DNA of 64,000 nt. Origin: Marsupella aquatica (Eukaryota > Marchantiophyta). Numbering within the stretch: position 1 is the stretch's first letter; each line of letters begins with the position of its first letter. Both the position numbers and the translations under genes were made by a program. Shown piece after piece: positions 46,105-62,488 of this stretch. The DNA is taken from positions 18,972,001 through 19,036,000 of the forward strand of contig OZ316891.1 in assembly GCA_973895155.1 (NCBI GenBank), read 5' to 3'. Under the pieces are notes generated by a model. The model had not been told where the DNA came from and did not search any database. It saw nothing but the letters and a program-made list of their open reading frames with translations.

Positions 46105-49100
46105 GATTTCTCTCTATCGCGCTAGCTCTCTCGATCCCCTCTCTCCCTTTCCTTTCCCTCCAAAGATATTGATCAATTCCGAGCTCGAGTATTTGAACAA
46201 ATAACTCAACGGCCGGGATCGAGTACCTCAACTTCTATCTTGAAGCACTCCTAGGCAAAGGAGCCCCCTTCTACAAATGGGAGCTGAGAACGATGACAAT
46301 TAGCAAGCCAGGAGGAGCCTTGCGATTGAAGCTTGACGTCACTTTTGAAAGAAATGGACAATGTCTACACATACACGAATTCGGATCAGTTCACGTGGAA
46401 ATGATACTCCAGAATCTCATGATATGCATTTGTTATGTAAGTACTGCGGACGCAAATACATAATCATGCAGCTCAACGGGAGCCCAACCTCAAGAGCAAC
46501 TCTCTACAGTTATAATTGCTGCTGCTCCTGCTGCATTGGGTCCACTGAAGACAGGGAGTCCTCAGATCGTGTCTCCCGAGTGGTGCACTGGACTGCCGAA
46601 CTTAAAGTTTTCAGTCGATAAAAAGGAGGCTGCTGCTACAACGATCCGTCCCAGAGCTCTGAACTGTAAGACTCAAGGTGGGCGCACAAAGATCTGTAGT
46701 AGGCAGGGGAGAGGGTTGGTCTGAGCTAGATTGTGGGAGCAAGGTCCATATATACTTCATAATCTGTTGGACAGCATCATGCAAATTATTGGTAGACAGT
46801 CTGCAACAGACTGCACAACGCTTCCATCTGATCCCACGGCAAGATTTTAATATTCGTCTCTGCATGTTTACTGTGGCCCGTGACTGCGCCTGAGAAAGGC
46901 TGTCACATTGAACGGCTGTTCACAGTTGGGTCGTGCTTCCCTTCCTCGTCTGTTGAAAATACGCTTCGTTTCATGGCTCCTACTGAAGAATAATGGAAGG
47001 TGAGCTTTGACTATTGCAGAAACAATTGTCCTGATTTGCATGGCGATGGCAAAACTAACATACAGCCCGGCATACAGCCAATAATTGAACACAAGAATGG
47101 CCAGAAAGTTGGTACTGTCCGACTGGTTGATTATAAGAAACTCACTGACGGTTAGGTGGTACATTAAGTGTTTGGCTGCCCAGCCTAGAATACGCGCGCA
47201 TACATGTCAAACATTAACTGTCTCAGTACCAAATTCTTTCAATCATTCTAATTCTTTGCATGTGTGTCAACGCCAACATCCTGGGACACAAATAGACCAC
47301 ATTTTGCCCACTCATGCTGATCCATCCTTTATAATGACAATACTATATGGGTGTCTGCTTGATTCGAAGCTCCCATCATTAAACTGAACTTTGGTTGAGA
47401 AGAACAATACTATATGGGGTCTGCTTGAAGCTCCCATCATTAAATTAACTTTGGTTGAGTAGAAAACTATTATAAAAAATGATTCGACTCTACCTTACTG
47501 GGCTGGTTCTTCTACCTTACCTCCACCAGTGAACCTGTGCCAGTCAACAATCCTAGTTGAAAAAGAAATTTGAGCTGTCAGGAATCTTTTGTGTTTTTCT
47601 TCAAGGCATATTTTGGTGACAGGTCGCAATATTCATAATGCTAGGGGTGAGATTCTTTCTCGAAACAAATCAAAGATACTAAATTAAAATAAACACTCAC
47701 TAACACATTAATTCATTACTTGTGTTTTGCAAATTTATTATATTTTGAACCAACAGAAACCACCGAGGAACCCAGGCCATGGAACCAGCCAGAGAGTCCA
47801 AGCGGGTCCAGGAAACCCTCCAATTTGCAAGGCGGTGTAAGTTGTCCCACAATGAAATAGATTGGTCAAAAATTCTAGCAGAAAATAATTGTACCCAAAT
47901 TAATCTCATAGTGGCTTTCCCTGCACATCTTGGGCACCCACATCCATGGATGATTTTTAAGGTTTGACAGTTTGACTTAAGTTTAACTATGTTGAGGTAT
48001 TTGTGATCATTCTTACAGGGGCTAAACTGTACACCAAATGATATAAATATATTGCATTTTAATTATTTTACTTAGTTACTTACACACAATCTCAAGTGAA
48101 GGTAAGAAATAATGTAAGTTGCAGACCTCGTTGAGGACCCATTACAATAACCCCTAAGTCCAAGAAACCACCTTAAAGAAGGTGGTCGTAAGTGGTTGCT
48201 GGTAACAGCGCCAGCAGCTCCCAATGGACCCGATCTCTATGTTATGAGTAGCATCCCCAACAAAGTCAGGGGCTGGATTTTATGGGCCTGACTAGATTAG
48301 ATTGGGGGCAACAAGGGACCAAAGCTGGTTTAAGGGTGGCATGTTTCCAAAGGTATATAAAGAGGACTATATGATCTACAAACCCTCACGGAATAATCAA
48401 TTCCTCAAGCCCAATTGAGATCTGTTTTTGCTCCTTTCTACTCCAAAGAGCCGGAAAGTTTATCTAAGGCACTGATGCATTCAAGGGAAAGGTTAAATAG
48501 GGGAGGTTGGTTGACTTGTGACTTGAATGCACCCTGGGGTATTACATTGTCCCGGCATCCGATTTCTAGGGCTCACCGTTGATGCCTTCATTGTTGCCCA
48601 ATGACAAAGGTCTATAGCTTGAGATCCACAGGTAATCTCAATTAATTTGCAAAGAGCTAGTGGGCGCGTTACAAAACACATGACGGGAAAAAGTAGGGGA
48701 GAGGTGGACCCTGGGTTGGGTTGTGGCACTACAGATAAAGCAATGAGAACCGTCCTCCTGTAAACTGAATTGTGTCCACAATTTTTGCGTCTTTAATTCT
48801 TTGAAATGCACAACTCTCTTGACAAGATCAATCAACTGATAATCCTGCAACGTTCACTCCACCCGTCTCTTGGGCAAGACAGTGAGAGAGGTCAAGTTTG
48901 CCATTCAAATTGAACTTGTTTTGAGTCGGCAGGCAGAGGATAGTTCAAGGAGGCTGGTTGAGGATTGGATTTTTGCCATTATTGGGGATTCTCAGGCTTA
49001 TTTGGCTCTTTGATCTTCCTAGGGTTTCCCCATGTTTTCTTCCCTGATTGGGGTCTCTGGCCTTCTGATCATTTCTCCCAGTTTGGCACTTTTTGTTTTC

Positions 49101-50910
49101 TGGCAGTGTTGTATATACTTTGATGGCTGAAAGTTGTGGGAGTTCGTGATTATCCATTTTAGAGCAACTGTTTGGGATAATCTAAGTATTGGAATGCTTC
49201 TAAAGATCTCGTTCTGTGTGGCCAGAAAACATTTTGGCCAAGAAACTTGACCAACAAACTTAGCTTGATAACAAAAGCAATTTTTAACAACCAAAAAGGT
49301 GAGCATTTATACAAAGGAAACCAAGTAAAATTTATGTTGCGAGTCCAGGTGAGAGCAGTCCATGTGCCTCAACCCATCCAAGCATCTTATCAATTGTTGT
49401 AGTCTAATGGGAGCTTCAGTTTTTGTTGAAAGTACTTCCATTGGAATCCCTGACAATAGAAAAGAATTGTAACTGAGATTGTTTAAGACCTCAATAGGGC
49501 ATCTCAAAGCTTCAAAGTTGTGGGTGATGGCTGCGCATATACAAATGACCATAGCTTTTTCAAAGGGTTAAGTCAAAGGTTTTGTTTGTTGTTTTTGTTT
49601 CTAGCCTCTACAGCAACTTATGGTCATGGCATATGACCAATCTTTATGGAGAAAGCTATGGACTATGAATTTGGCAGTCCCTAACTTTTTCTGTCCCTAA
49701 CCTTAACTACTACATTAAGGTCCATCAAATTTTGAGATTTGAGACCCCAGAATGGATGGTAAGTCAGCCAAGGTGAGAACAAAGTCGCCTCAACTATTGT
49801 TACCTTGGGGACATAACTACTGCACTATTCTCTATAGTGGTTGTTGTCATTCTAAAGACCAGCATGCCATACTCATGTCATTATAAACCTCGTTCCAGAT
49901 TTTCAAAGGCTGAAGTTCATGACTATCTTTGCTTTTGGCACCTAGATTCAACGCTCTGGTTGCATTTCTCAGCAAAACTGCGATGCATTAGAATCTCGAT
50001 ATTTGCCGTGCAGAAATCATATCATGAACCACAGCAAAGTGCACGAGAGCTTGAAGTCAGGAGACAGGAAACCTATATCCAGAAACGCGGTTTTGTTGTG
50101 CAAGTGGTGTGGCCAATCAACCATTTGTGTAGTGGACAGCAGACAGACTATGGTGCAGTTTCTTCCTTATGCAGAGTGTTAGGGAAACTTTCAGTAAAGT
50201 GCAGGTCTTGCCATAGTATCGATGGTAGCCTCTGGCCAACAAAGATAACGATTGACGAAGTAAGGTGAGGTCAATATTTTGAAAGAGACAAACATTATCT
50301 AACAGGAAGATTATTGGAAGGAGTTCACGGGTGTTATAGGCTAAGGAGCTCAATAGGCGGTAAGAAGCATTCATCAATTGGGACAAAGATCCTCAGCTGA
50401 TTGAAAAGAGAGTTTCATTTTCATTTCTCCGGCCAAGAAAAATGAGTTGTACTGTCGTTTGCTTCCCAGGCCGGCATTCTCTGCATGATCGTGGTGGATT
50501 AATTAGAATGGACGATGGTAATAATATGAGGTTGTTTGCGCGCTTGCTCTCACTTGTAACTTAGATGACAGCGTCAAGGCCCTTGAGGTTATGCCCTCTT
50601 CAATTTAGATAAACAAGCAAGTTGTCGAACTTTCAGTAATATTCCAGTCGTTTTTGAAGGGGCCTTCCAAGGACGGCCGCTCATGATGTTCATACTCCAG
50701 AAAAGATCAAAGGAAAGTATTTGTCGAGTAACAGACCAAGTGCTCTAGTGGAGGACAAACAAGAAATAAAGTTGCTGCATTTTGGTTAATAATTCCTTCG
50801 TTTTGCAGAATTGATTGTAGAGTGAATGATCAGGACATGGGATCAATTCCAGATGTCCCTTGATTCATAGTTGTTTGAATTGAAGACATCAAATTGAATT
50901 AAAAGCCCGA
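46105..50910. other. Intergenic DNA upstream of the aquaporin gene
   Basis: About 4.8 kb. The first 100 bases upstream of the aquaporin ATG are CT-rich on the plus strand (GA-rich in the sense of the gene), as in many plant leaders. A tandem duplication of about 65 bp lies at 47338-47462 (AATACTATATGG, CTGCTTGA, AGCTCCCATCATTAAA, ACTTTGGTTGAG in both copies). No further gene was recognised. Frames near 49307-49552 (-) and 49837-50268 (+) lack recognisable domains. Confidence 0.45.
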
Positions 50911-52338
50911 TCAACAGAGGAAATTATCCCTTACCGAAGCTGCTTCGCTCAGGAAAGGGTTAATCTTGTTGTCTATAAGTGACTGAAGAGGTCTAAAGAT
51001 AGGTGACGGTAGATTGGACCATTCTGCCCATAGCCACCCTTCACACTTATCAGGCTCCAGGTTTTGTGGCTGCTGCTCGGGATCTTTCAGTTCAGATTTC
51101 ATAATGAGAGTGACATAATGAGAAGGGCGAGGTCCTTCTAGCGTCACTACATTGGTCACCCAGGCAAGCTGTATGTTGTGGATCCGTAGCCCGGTTTCTT
51201 CTTCCACCTCCCGAGCGGCACATCCCTCCAACGTCTCCCCTGTGGAAGTCACAAATCCGAGAGGCTCAACAGAATGTAACGGCAGGCTGAATTTTAGACG
51301 TTGTGGCTGTCTACACTGACTTATTCAAGAACTGTAGTTCTCGTTGCAAATATGCAAAGTAGGACAGAATCGATGGCAAACTTGTGCACAGCTTACTAGA
51401 AAGCATGGCAAATGTCTCTGGTGCATACAAGGGATCAACGAGGAGAATCTTAAGGATGGGATGTTAGGTCATAAAGAGAATTTACAGAAATGAATCTGGA
51501 ATGTAATTTCAGATGATTGAAGATGAGAAGGGATTCGATAGATTGAAGACATTTCAATACCCACAAAACTGTTTCGCAGAATGAAAACCAGCTTTTGACA
51601 TTGAAGAACAGATGGAATTCATTCATAGTGAGAAAACGTCAACCAACTGAATATTCCATTTTGAGAGAGGAACCAGTGGGCTCAGGTCTATGATTGTCTC
51701 CGAAATTGTGGTTGAGTTAGTAGAAGAAACAGCATGGTGAAACTTTCTATTTGTTCGATCCATACCTAAGAAATCAAGCTGTGGATAGACAGGACATCTT
51801 GAGCTAGTGGCTTGATGAACGGCTCTTGCTTCACAGCTGGAATCCAAAGCTATTTTACCGAAAAGGGCACTTCCAACGATGGCGAGGGTACCAATGAATT
51901 AATGAGACTTTGATACCTCACGTTTGTACAAATACATATCTTTCAACCTCGTATGACCATTATTCCAGGAAATACAGAAGACCTTCATTGGGAAAAGAGA
52001 CCCGGTTTGGGAAGTATGGGAAAACCCGAATGAATATTGAAGAAAGCAGTTGATTCACAATTGGATGGCGGGGAATTGCACGTACCGAACTCAAGACGAC
52101 CTCCGGGGAGAGCGAAGAGTCCGGTTTCCACAGGTGCTTTACGCCGGCCGAGGAGGATCCGACGATCCTTCGATATCAAAACCACAACGCCCACTTTGGG
52201 CTCGAACTTTTTCTCGAGCTTCTCGCTTGTACCCACTTGTCCGACTGAAATCGGTTCACTCAAGGGACGATGTTGGGATCCACTGATGAGATGCATTCGT
52301 GCTGCAGCAAACACTCCGCAGCAAGCTGCTTGACTCAT
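50911..52338 (-). CDS. Nudix hydrolase, NUDT1/MTH1-like nucleotide pyrophosphatase
   Basis: Two minus-strand exons, 52338-52086 and 51239-50911, give 193 residues. The intron splits the Nudix box exactly inside its glycine codon. Joined, it reads GRLEFGETLEGCAAREVEEE followed by TGL, a perfect Gx5Ex7REVxEExG(L) signature. Before it stand VGVVVLISKDRRILLGRRK and FALPGG, and after it PSHYVTLIM and EPDKCEGWLWAEW, all as in Arabidopsis NUDT1. That enzyme hydrolyses oxidised or pterin nucleoside triphosphates, and the rose relative acts on geranyl diphosphate, so the substrate cannot be fixed from sequence. About 45 residues precede the Nudix fold, more than in cytosolic NUDT1. The stretch MSQAACCGVFAAARMHL could be an organelle transit peptide (inference). 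The catalytic Glu residues are present. Confidence 0.9.
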
Positions 52339-53009
52339 TGTCTCTTCCCGTCAAACTTTTCAAAGGCAGCTTCTAAAAAGGCTCATATCTTGTCCATCGG
52401 CTTTTCCAAGTGTAGTGTGTTTTCAATCGATACTCGTGGTAGGGCCAATCTAGCAGAAGTTCTAGCCAGCGTCGTAGTAGAGCTCGTTGTGCATATTTGG
52501 GCCTCTGCAATCAACCGGTTCTGTAAAGTTGCATATCTCTGGAATTCCGGCTTCTGCACAAGTGCCAATGGTCAAAACAGTCGGAAACTTTAGAATTGTG
52601 AGGAATCCATCGATGATTCGCCGAAACGCCAAAGTTGACGGATAGAATGCAAAAGTTTTGTGCAGTATGTTGAAAGTAAAAATTATATCACGAATTGCAG
52701 AGAGACGCTGAATGACACTTCAATCTATTGCATGCCCATATCATCAGATGAGTAATTTTGAGCACACATCATAAGAGAAGCATTGAGTTGGATGATGAGT
52801 TTTTTTAGACATTATTTTGGGCGTTCCATCTACCCGACTGGCTACCCGAATGATGGAGCCTTGAATGGGCACAACATGTAACATGTGGACAATCTCTTTC
52901 CGGGAGATTGAGTTCCGCCCTCACCAAAACAACGTTCCAAGTCCTCGAGAGGTTCCCCTGCGATTTTCTATCCCGCCAACCTCGCCACTATTGAGTATGC
53001 TTTGATGGT

Positions 53010-53112
53010 CTTACAACACCCGCGCACCGAGAATTCGCAGCCCGGGAGACTCGAAATCCGTCTTAAAACATCCGCGCACCAAGAATTCGCAGCCCGGGAG
53101 ACTCGAAACCCC
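53010..53112 (+). repeat. 52-bp tandem duplication
   Basis: CTTACAACACCCGCGCACC, AGAATTCGCAGCCCGGGAGA and CTCGAAA at 53010-53060 are repeated at 53062-53112 with few changes (CTTAAAACATCCGCGCACC). Confidence 0.85.
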
Positions 53113-53194
53113 CGACTCACAACCTCTCGCTTTTACCAACTGAGCACGCCGGCTTTCACAGCAGAATTGAGTTTATTAGGAACCAAGTTGTGTG

Positions 53195-53650
53195 GAAGTC
53201 GGTGTATCTTGACGACCGTCGTAGACATCATCGAATCTGCCGATTTCTGGTTTTGGTTCCTACTTTATCAATACTCCGCTAATAATTTACGGAACTACAG
53301 TACTTGGTCGACTGATCCCTAGTGGCCCGGATATTCCGTATCTCTGGAGCACTTTACCAGGAGCAACAGTTGAAAGGAATCTGGAAGGGCGGTTTGCTCT
53401 TGGAGAGTGCACTCGAGAGTTGGGCAGCACACTGTCGTTTTGGTCAAGGCTCAAGGTAATTTAAAGCCCTCCCTCCTGGAAGTGCTTTTTCTAACACTCC
53501 GAGTGTGTGACAGACGTATTGGATGCTGCCGAATTCTGGTCTTGGTTCTTCCATAGAAAGGCTACTAATTAGCTGAAGTGCTTGTTCAGTGGATCCATCC
53601 GTGATTAGTTGCAAATATGAAAATGCTATGCGTAAAATCTCCGTCATACT
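53195..53650 (-). pseudogene. Two diverged exon-like segments, possible decayed gene
   Basis: A minus-strand frame ending at 53444 reads protein-like (LQLISSLSMEEPRPEFGSIQ and further helical sequence) from an ATG near 53647. A similar nucleotide stretch lies at 53195-53300: CTGCCGATTTCTGGTTTTGG against CTGCCGAATTCTGGTCTTGG. There the corresponding frame contains a stop. I do not recognise the family. It could be a decayed tandem pair or chance similarity in a repeat. Confidence 0.3.
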
Positions 53651-55505
53651 AAGCCTCAAGAAATACGAAGAAAAGTCCTCGGAAGCGGCTTCAAATTGGA
53701 TAATTCTAGTAGCCCTACTAGGAGTCTTCGAAAAAATTGGACCAGTACGAGTTATTTCACAAGTAGAAAATTTTGGGGTAATAGGGTAGCCCCCTTAATT
53801 GAGCCAATGGGATAGTGCCGTTAAACTGCTTTCTTGTCGCTGACCTGACTTACAGAAAGCCCATAATGTGAAGTGGGGACTTTTGGTCTTGGCTTCGTCG
53901 AGTGTAATATTCGGACCGGTGTCCTTCAAGTAGAATCAGAGTCTCATGTCATTGCATTACAGAAGAGCATCGAGTTAGTTTGAGCGACATCCAAAGCGAC
54001 GCTCCTCTAGTGCCTCTCTAATCATCTGAAACCAATCTTCTGAAACCAACTGAAGAGCAATGATTGGAATTGAAACCATTCGTGCCTGATGTGCTAGGAT
54101 GTCGTAGTATATTTTGCAGATAACGATAATATTGTACGCAAGGTGTGCCATTCCTAATTCCTAGGTTTACCTTTCTGCCAACTGCTACAAATCGTTGATC
54201 AGATGCAGCACGCAAACCAAAGACTTCTCGCCACAATTTGAGTCTCCAGCAATCCAAGTTCGAACAATTCAAGAACTCTCGCCAGTCGACAGCATCTCAC
54301 AGAACCTCTAGACCAGGAAGGGATCTGCTGGGTGAGTGATCACTATTTCAAGTTGAACAAAGGCAATTAAAACTACCAAGAGCTTCGTCAGATTTTCTGC
54401 AACCAGCACTACGATCTTATTTTCAGCAGACAAAATTGTTGGTCGCAAGCACATCATAATTCTTCACCAGTTCCTTGCATTCTCATTTTCTATGCCAAAT
54501 ATTAAACACGGTCCCAACCCACCGCATCGTGCACAACCTGACTTCAAATGACAATCCATTTCCGGGGTTATGTCCTTCATGTCGATAATTCCTTGAAATA
54601 GGATTTCATGTCTGCATCCAGAACGGACTACTTTCCTCAAGGCCCACCAAAGTAAGAGTTTCAAGCCATCAACAGAATCGGGACTTACTAGCTCGACTCA
54701 TTGGTGGCAAAAAGTTCTAGAGGTGAGCAAAGACTAAAGTTCACAGCTCTGGTGAGGCTGACCATAATCGTCTTTACCCCTTTCCGACATATACAAGTTC
54801 AGCCGTCACACAGCTTTGGCAAATTTATTATAGACACCAGCAGTTTAACCTCGGTTTCAGGTGGTACAATCTTTGGTCCAGTTCTTTTCCTACTATCCCA
54901 GCTATCTCCTGTCTGAGACCTCAGGCAAACCTAAAGCGGTATATTTCATGAGACTTGTCTCCCACTATTGACTGTGATCTGTCTGTTCCTGCACCCCTCC
55001 GAGTAGTGGGTCACTGAGTCTCTTGCCCGGGACATCACCATCACCACTTAGTCTTTGCACGGATCCCCCCAGCGATGGCTCTCGACGACGTCTGTGATGT
55101 CTGCTCGGTTGTGGAGAAAGAACCACGATAGATCCTAAGCCCTTTGATCTGCCTTAATATTCCACTCGTTAAGAAACACTCCACTCACCAAATGGCCGAT
55201 ACTGCCCTGATGACTCCCTTAACGAACCCCGTTCCTAACTGTCATGACTATAACCCGTAGGCGGAGCATTCCTGTCACGAGTATGGGATGATGGACAACC
55301 TTTCATGCAAGTACTCTAAATGAGTGATTTTCCCGAAGATTGAAAACTAAATATACAGGTGATACTTGTGCAGGGGACGAAATGAAAATCCCGAACCTAT
55401 CTCTGCTACTAGATTGCTCGGAAAGACTTCGTTTGCACGTTATCCATTGTCGCTTTAGAGCAGCAACTTGTTTGCTGAAAGATAAGTGTACAGTCTATTC
55501 TAGCA

Positions 55506-58500
<2,995 letters not shown>

Positions 58501-59157
58501 GAAAAAAACAGATAGAACCTTCTTTGACTTCACGGGTCTTCTGGCCGGCTTCTTGACGATTTCCGCACGCGAAGACCCGCCGGTCTCTTCACCCTAGCAT
58601 TAGCTCGGTACGGAATCCCAAGCATCATTACATTGTCCCTAGAGCTTCCAAAATCCAGGGGACCAGAGACTTGGGAGTTTTTCCCACCAAACCATAGTTT
58701 AGGGTCACTTCAATCCGAAAGATGAACTTTACTAATTAAACCTGGAAGGAAGGAGCCAAAGTACATAACTTTCAATCCCGATTTACACAAAGGAAATGGT
58801 GAGGAAAAAAATTATTTCAAGACCCGTTGTACACATACATATGGTTGACTCGACATCAACAGAATCAGTAGGCCCAACGGTGGCAGACTGCACACTATAA
58901 CGGAGCCTAGCTCTGCACTCGCCCGACAAGCTTAGTCGTACATCCACCCCTTGGTGCTCTCTATTCACAAAGGCTAGGACTCCCCGCACATCCTACGGAC
59001 TCCCACATCTGAAACTAAAGCCTCGATCCTCCCCTGCCTCTACCGGGGGATTGCACTAAGTACCAACTGAGATCCAACTCACCACCTTTTGTGGAGCTCA
59101 AGTCTATTATTGCACCTGTGCACTTTTTAATGAAAGCTACAAATAACCCATAGCTTT

Positions 59158-59488
59158 TTATAGGTGCACTTGTGACCTCAACTGCTGCTGAATGAGAGCT
59201 ACAGTTAACCTAAAACTTTTTATATTCAGGCCCGGGAGTGTGATAATTAAAGGCAGACCATCGGCTTCAACATTTGAAACGGTGTCCCTGAAAAAGTACA
59301 AAACTGGAACTACATGGCATTCTTTGTCTTGCAAGATTGAGACTGCTTCCACTAAGAATCCTTGACTCAGATCAATAGTAACTTCCAAGAATGCCATCTT
59401 ATTTGTAACTCCATGGATGATGGCTATGCTCCCGACTATGCTTGGCTTCAGGCATGCCATCAAAATCGCAAAGGTTTGCAGCCCTCAG
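59158..59488 (-). pseudogene. Exon-like segment of unknown origin
   Basis: A minus-strand frame of about 100 codons reads like a folded protein (GVTNKMAFLEVTIDLSQGFL, ILQDKECHVVPVLYFFRDTV and so on), with alternating hydrophobic and charged positions. Stops close both sides and no partner exon was found. It may be a remnant of a transposase or of a lost gene. I could not assign a family. Confidence 0.25.
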
Positions 59489-59854
59489 CTATACTATCAT
59501 CCACAAGAAAGACATTGATTTGGAACTCAAAATCCCAAGTCCCCACTGAGCACTTCCCTCAGCAGTCCATTGTCCTTTTCCCAAGGATTTGAGTGCATCT
59601 CTTGTAGATGAAATTCTATGGATACGGCAGTGCTGCATCAAAATTCACCAAATGCGCGCCTTCATTGTATTGAAAGTATGATTATCACTGGCCTCCATGC
59701 TCTTCCTCACTTCTTGAAGGGTGATGGACATTGTGTATGCACTATACAGGATCTTGCAAGAAGTCAAGAGAAAAAGAGCACAAACTCCGAATGACAGTTT
59801 TCTGAGCATTGAGCCTAAACCAGCGAAAATTTGCCACATTCCATCTAACAATCA

Positions 59855-59990
59855 ATAGTCAATCTACTAAAATGAGATAAAGAATATTCTTATAGTCTTG
59901 TCCTCCACGCAAGGTGACATTCCCCACCCTGGCAAAAAGGAAAAACCTTGAAAATAATTCCTGGGGTAAACCCTTTGCCATTCTCAAACC
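59855..59990 (+). repeat. Dispersed repeat family 2, copy 4
   Basis: It contains AAGGTGACATTCCCCACCCT, GGCAAAAAGGAAAAACCTTG and AAAATAATTCC, matching the best-conserved end of copies 2 and 3 in the same orientation. Confidence 0.6.
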
Positions 59991-61747
59991 TTCACGCAGA
60001 AGAAAATGTCTGTTTAGCCCCCAGATTTGAGATTGAAAATACAGAGGTGTGGATGCTGGTTTCAACAATATGGGTTCCATGAGAAACATTCAGAGCCACC
60101 CCATGTAGACCAGCCCAGTAAAGCTCTCAAGTTGAGTTAAGGTTTAAGATGGGTTTTAGGTAGTCGGCGCTCTACTTGCTTCTGTGCCTTCCAGACATGC
60201 TTGAGCTGATTGTGACTTTACAAGATGGTGCAACCATCCCTTCTTTTTATTCCCAATAAGATTAAAGTTGAACTCTATAGCCTGATGCCTGTGCGTTGCA
60301 CAAAAGATTTTGAGGTGAGGGTAACATGTTGAGGTGAGGGCAAGATGTCAAGGCGAGGGGAAGATGTTGAGGGGACAGAGGATGTCAAGCAGAAGGCAAG
60401 ATTCTTGTGAAAGCAATGCTATTGGGGAGGGTGAGGGTGTGGGTTGGAGGGAGCGCAAGACAGGGTGGCTGGGGTGTCACGTTTGGTCGCCCTGTGCTAT
60501 ATGATTGGAGGGAGAGAATATTTCTCTTTTTTCCACTCCCGCACCCTCAGTGGCTCTTTGGCTCCCTCCAACATGGTCAAAAATAGAAGAAGAGAAAAAG
60601 GGAGGAAAAAACAAAATGACCTCAACCAAAATGAGAATTCCCCTTCTCCCTAGCAAAAAGCCAAATGAACTCTTATGCCGTTGTACTGCTTTGTCCAAAA
60701 AACTCTTATACCAATGTAATGCCTTGTGCCTTGGACTTATACCAATGTAAATTATGCCAATATTCTTGTATAGACCTATTTTAGAAGCATGTATAATTAT
60801 TCATGGGTGTCCAGTTGCATTGGCACAACAAAATCAAGTCGTTTTAGCTAGTAATGTTTATCCCGAGCCAAAGCTCCTAGCTGAACAAGAATTGTCCCCA
60901 TTTTTTCCCTTTTTTTCTTCTCTCCAATTTTTTACCTTTCCTCTTGTTTTTCTGTTTATCCTGTCCCTCTTTTTCTCTAGAGGCTAAGTCCTCTTGTCTC
61001 CCCCTCCTGGTGGTTTGGACCCTCTTTGTGGTCTGGAGTGTGTTGCCATTGCCATTTGTATGAAGGTAATAAGGACAGTACAACTGACAATTTTTGGATT
61101 GATCTGACGGCATTTAAATATATGTTTTGGATGGACGGTTAAGATTCAATCCCGCCTTTGTTGGTTTTCGTAAACGGACAATGCCCAAAAATGGGAGGGA
61201 TTGGGTATTATAGAGTTAGATAGTGAGTTTCCACTGGCATTGGGTTTACAAGAACTGGGGAGCCCATCTAGGTGGTGACTACCAATTCCACATAGCAAGT
61301 ATTGGGCACAAGCAAATACTAATGTGGAGTGTTTATTTTGCCTGAAATTTTAAACAACAACAACCTCCAGTGGTGATCCAAACATTTTCAAACTTTGGCT
61401 CCTTTGTCCAAAGGATTTGCATATATTGAATTTTGTTTCAAAAAAGATTTGTCAAAAGTGTCCCCCCTGTTTTGCTTTGGTGAGAGAAAAAGTGAATTGA
61501 CCTTCAAGTTTGCTTTGAGAAAAAAAGGCAAACCAGGAGGTACTCGAGTTTGCTTTTGATAACAAAAATCACAAGTGCCCCAGATGGCCAGATACAAAAT
61601 TCCTGACACGAAGAAAGGTTACCGGTGTGTAACCTTTTCTACCAAGTGCCACCATTTCCATAACCCTGTGACCAGAAAAAGATTCCGGGCAGGAATTAAG
61701 TATGATAATGACTCTTTGGACTGGGATTCTAGTCTTAAACCTTAAAC

Positions 61748-61908
61748 CTGTTCCCACAAAGCTCAGAAAAACGTCTATGGGTAGCATTTTCTCACTTTCT
61801 GGTCTGTTCCCACAAAGCTCAGAAAAACATCAATGGGTTGCATTTACTCACTTTCTGGTCTGTTCCCACAATGCTGAGAAAAACATCGCATTTTCTCACT
61901 TTCTCGTC
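61748..61908 (+). repeat. 56-bp tandem repeat, three copies
   Basis: Units start at 61748, 61804 and 61860 with CTGTTCCCACAAAGCTCAGA, pass AAAAAC and end TTTTCTCACTTTCTGGT. The third is shortened by about 8 bp and more diverged. Confidence 0.92.
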
Positions 61909-62488
61909 ACAGGGGTTAGAGACTAGTAACCAGACAATCCCTCATTACCCTATAAGTGAACCCACCACCCTCAAGAGTTTCTAGACTCGTTTGTCAATCT
62001 GTTATCCAATGTACGAAATTTAGGGGCTCGTGATCTTCAAACCTGAGAACTTTTTGGGGAAGGACCAGATGATGAGCAATTAAGCATGATGAACTGTATA
62101 ACAGGGCCCTCGTCCATTGACTGGTCTCATGATAGTGCTTGCCGCTGCTTTTCGGGTTCATGGTCTCTAAGAAGTAACATAGGTTCACCATCGATGGCGA
62201 TTGCTTCGTAGGAGTGAGGGGCGCTGTGGATCTCCCCGAATCTGGTGGTGTCACTAGCCCCGATTTCGTTAGACTGGTTTATGTGTGCTGAGGTTAATGA
62301 ATCAATCGTTGATCGCTCGTTGGCACCCCGAAACAATTTGTTGGCAATTTCAGATCAGTGCCGTGGCTTTTTTTCTGATCATACGTTTTGTTGGAGAGAG
62401 GCAAGACAGAAGGTTCTCTCCAGGGTGAGGTTGGAGTGGGACTCAATCGCAGATTACTACTTTTCTCTCGTGTTGGTGATCTGTTTAG

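Larger units (their letters stand above)
52339..55505. other. Intergenic DNA with small duplications and exon-like remnants
   Basis: About 3.2 kb. It contains a 52-bp tandem duplication (53010-53112) and two diverged protein-like segments on the minus strand (53195-53300 and 53444-53650). No intact gene was recognised. Confidence 0.45.
58501..62480. other. Intergenic DNA, repeat-rich
   Basis: About 4 kb. It includes an exon-like minus-strand segment (59158-59488), a copy of repeat family 2 (59855-59990), a short degenerate minisatellite (60307-60400) and a 56-bp tandem repeat (61748-61908). No intact gene was recognised. Confidence 0.45.

Noticed and set aside
49837-50268. 143-codon plus-strand frame
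   Set aside because: No domain or splice context, and composition like the surrounding intergenic DNA.
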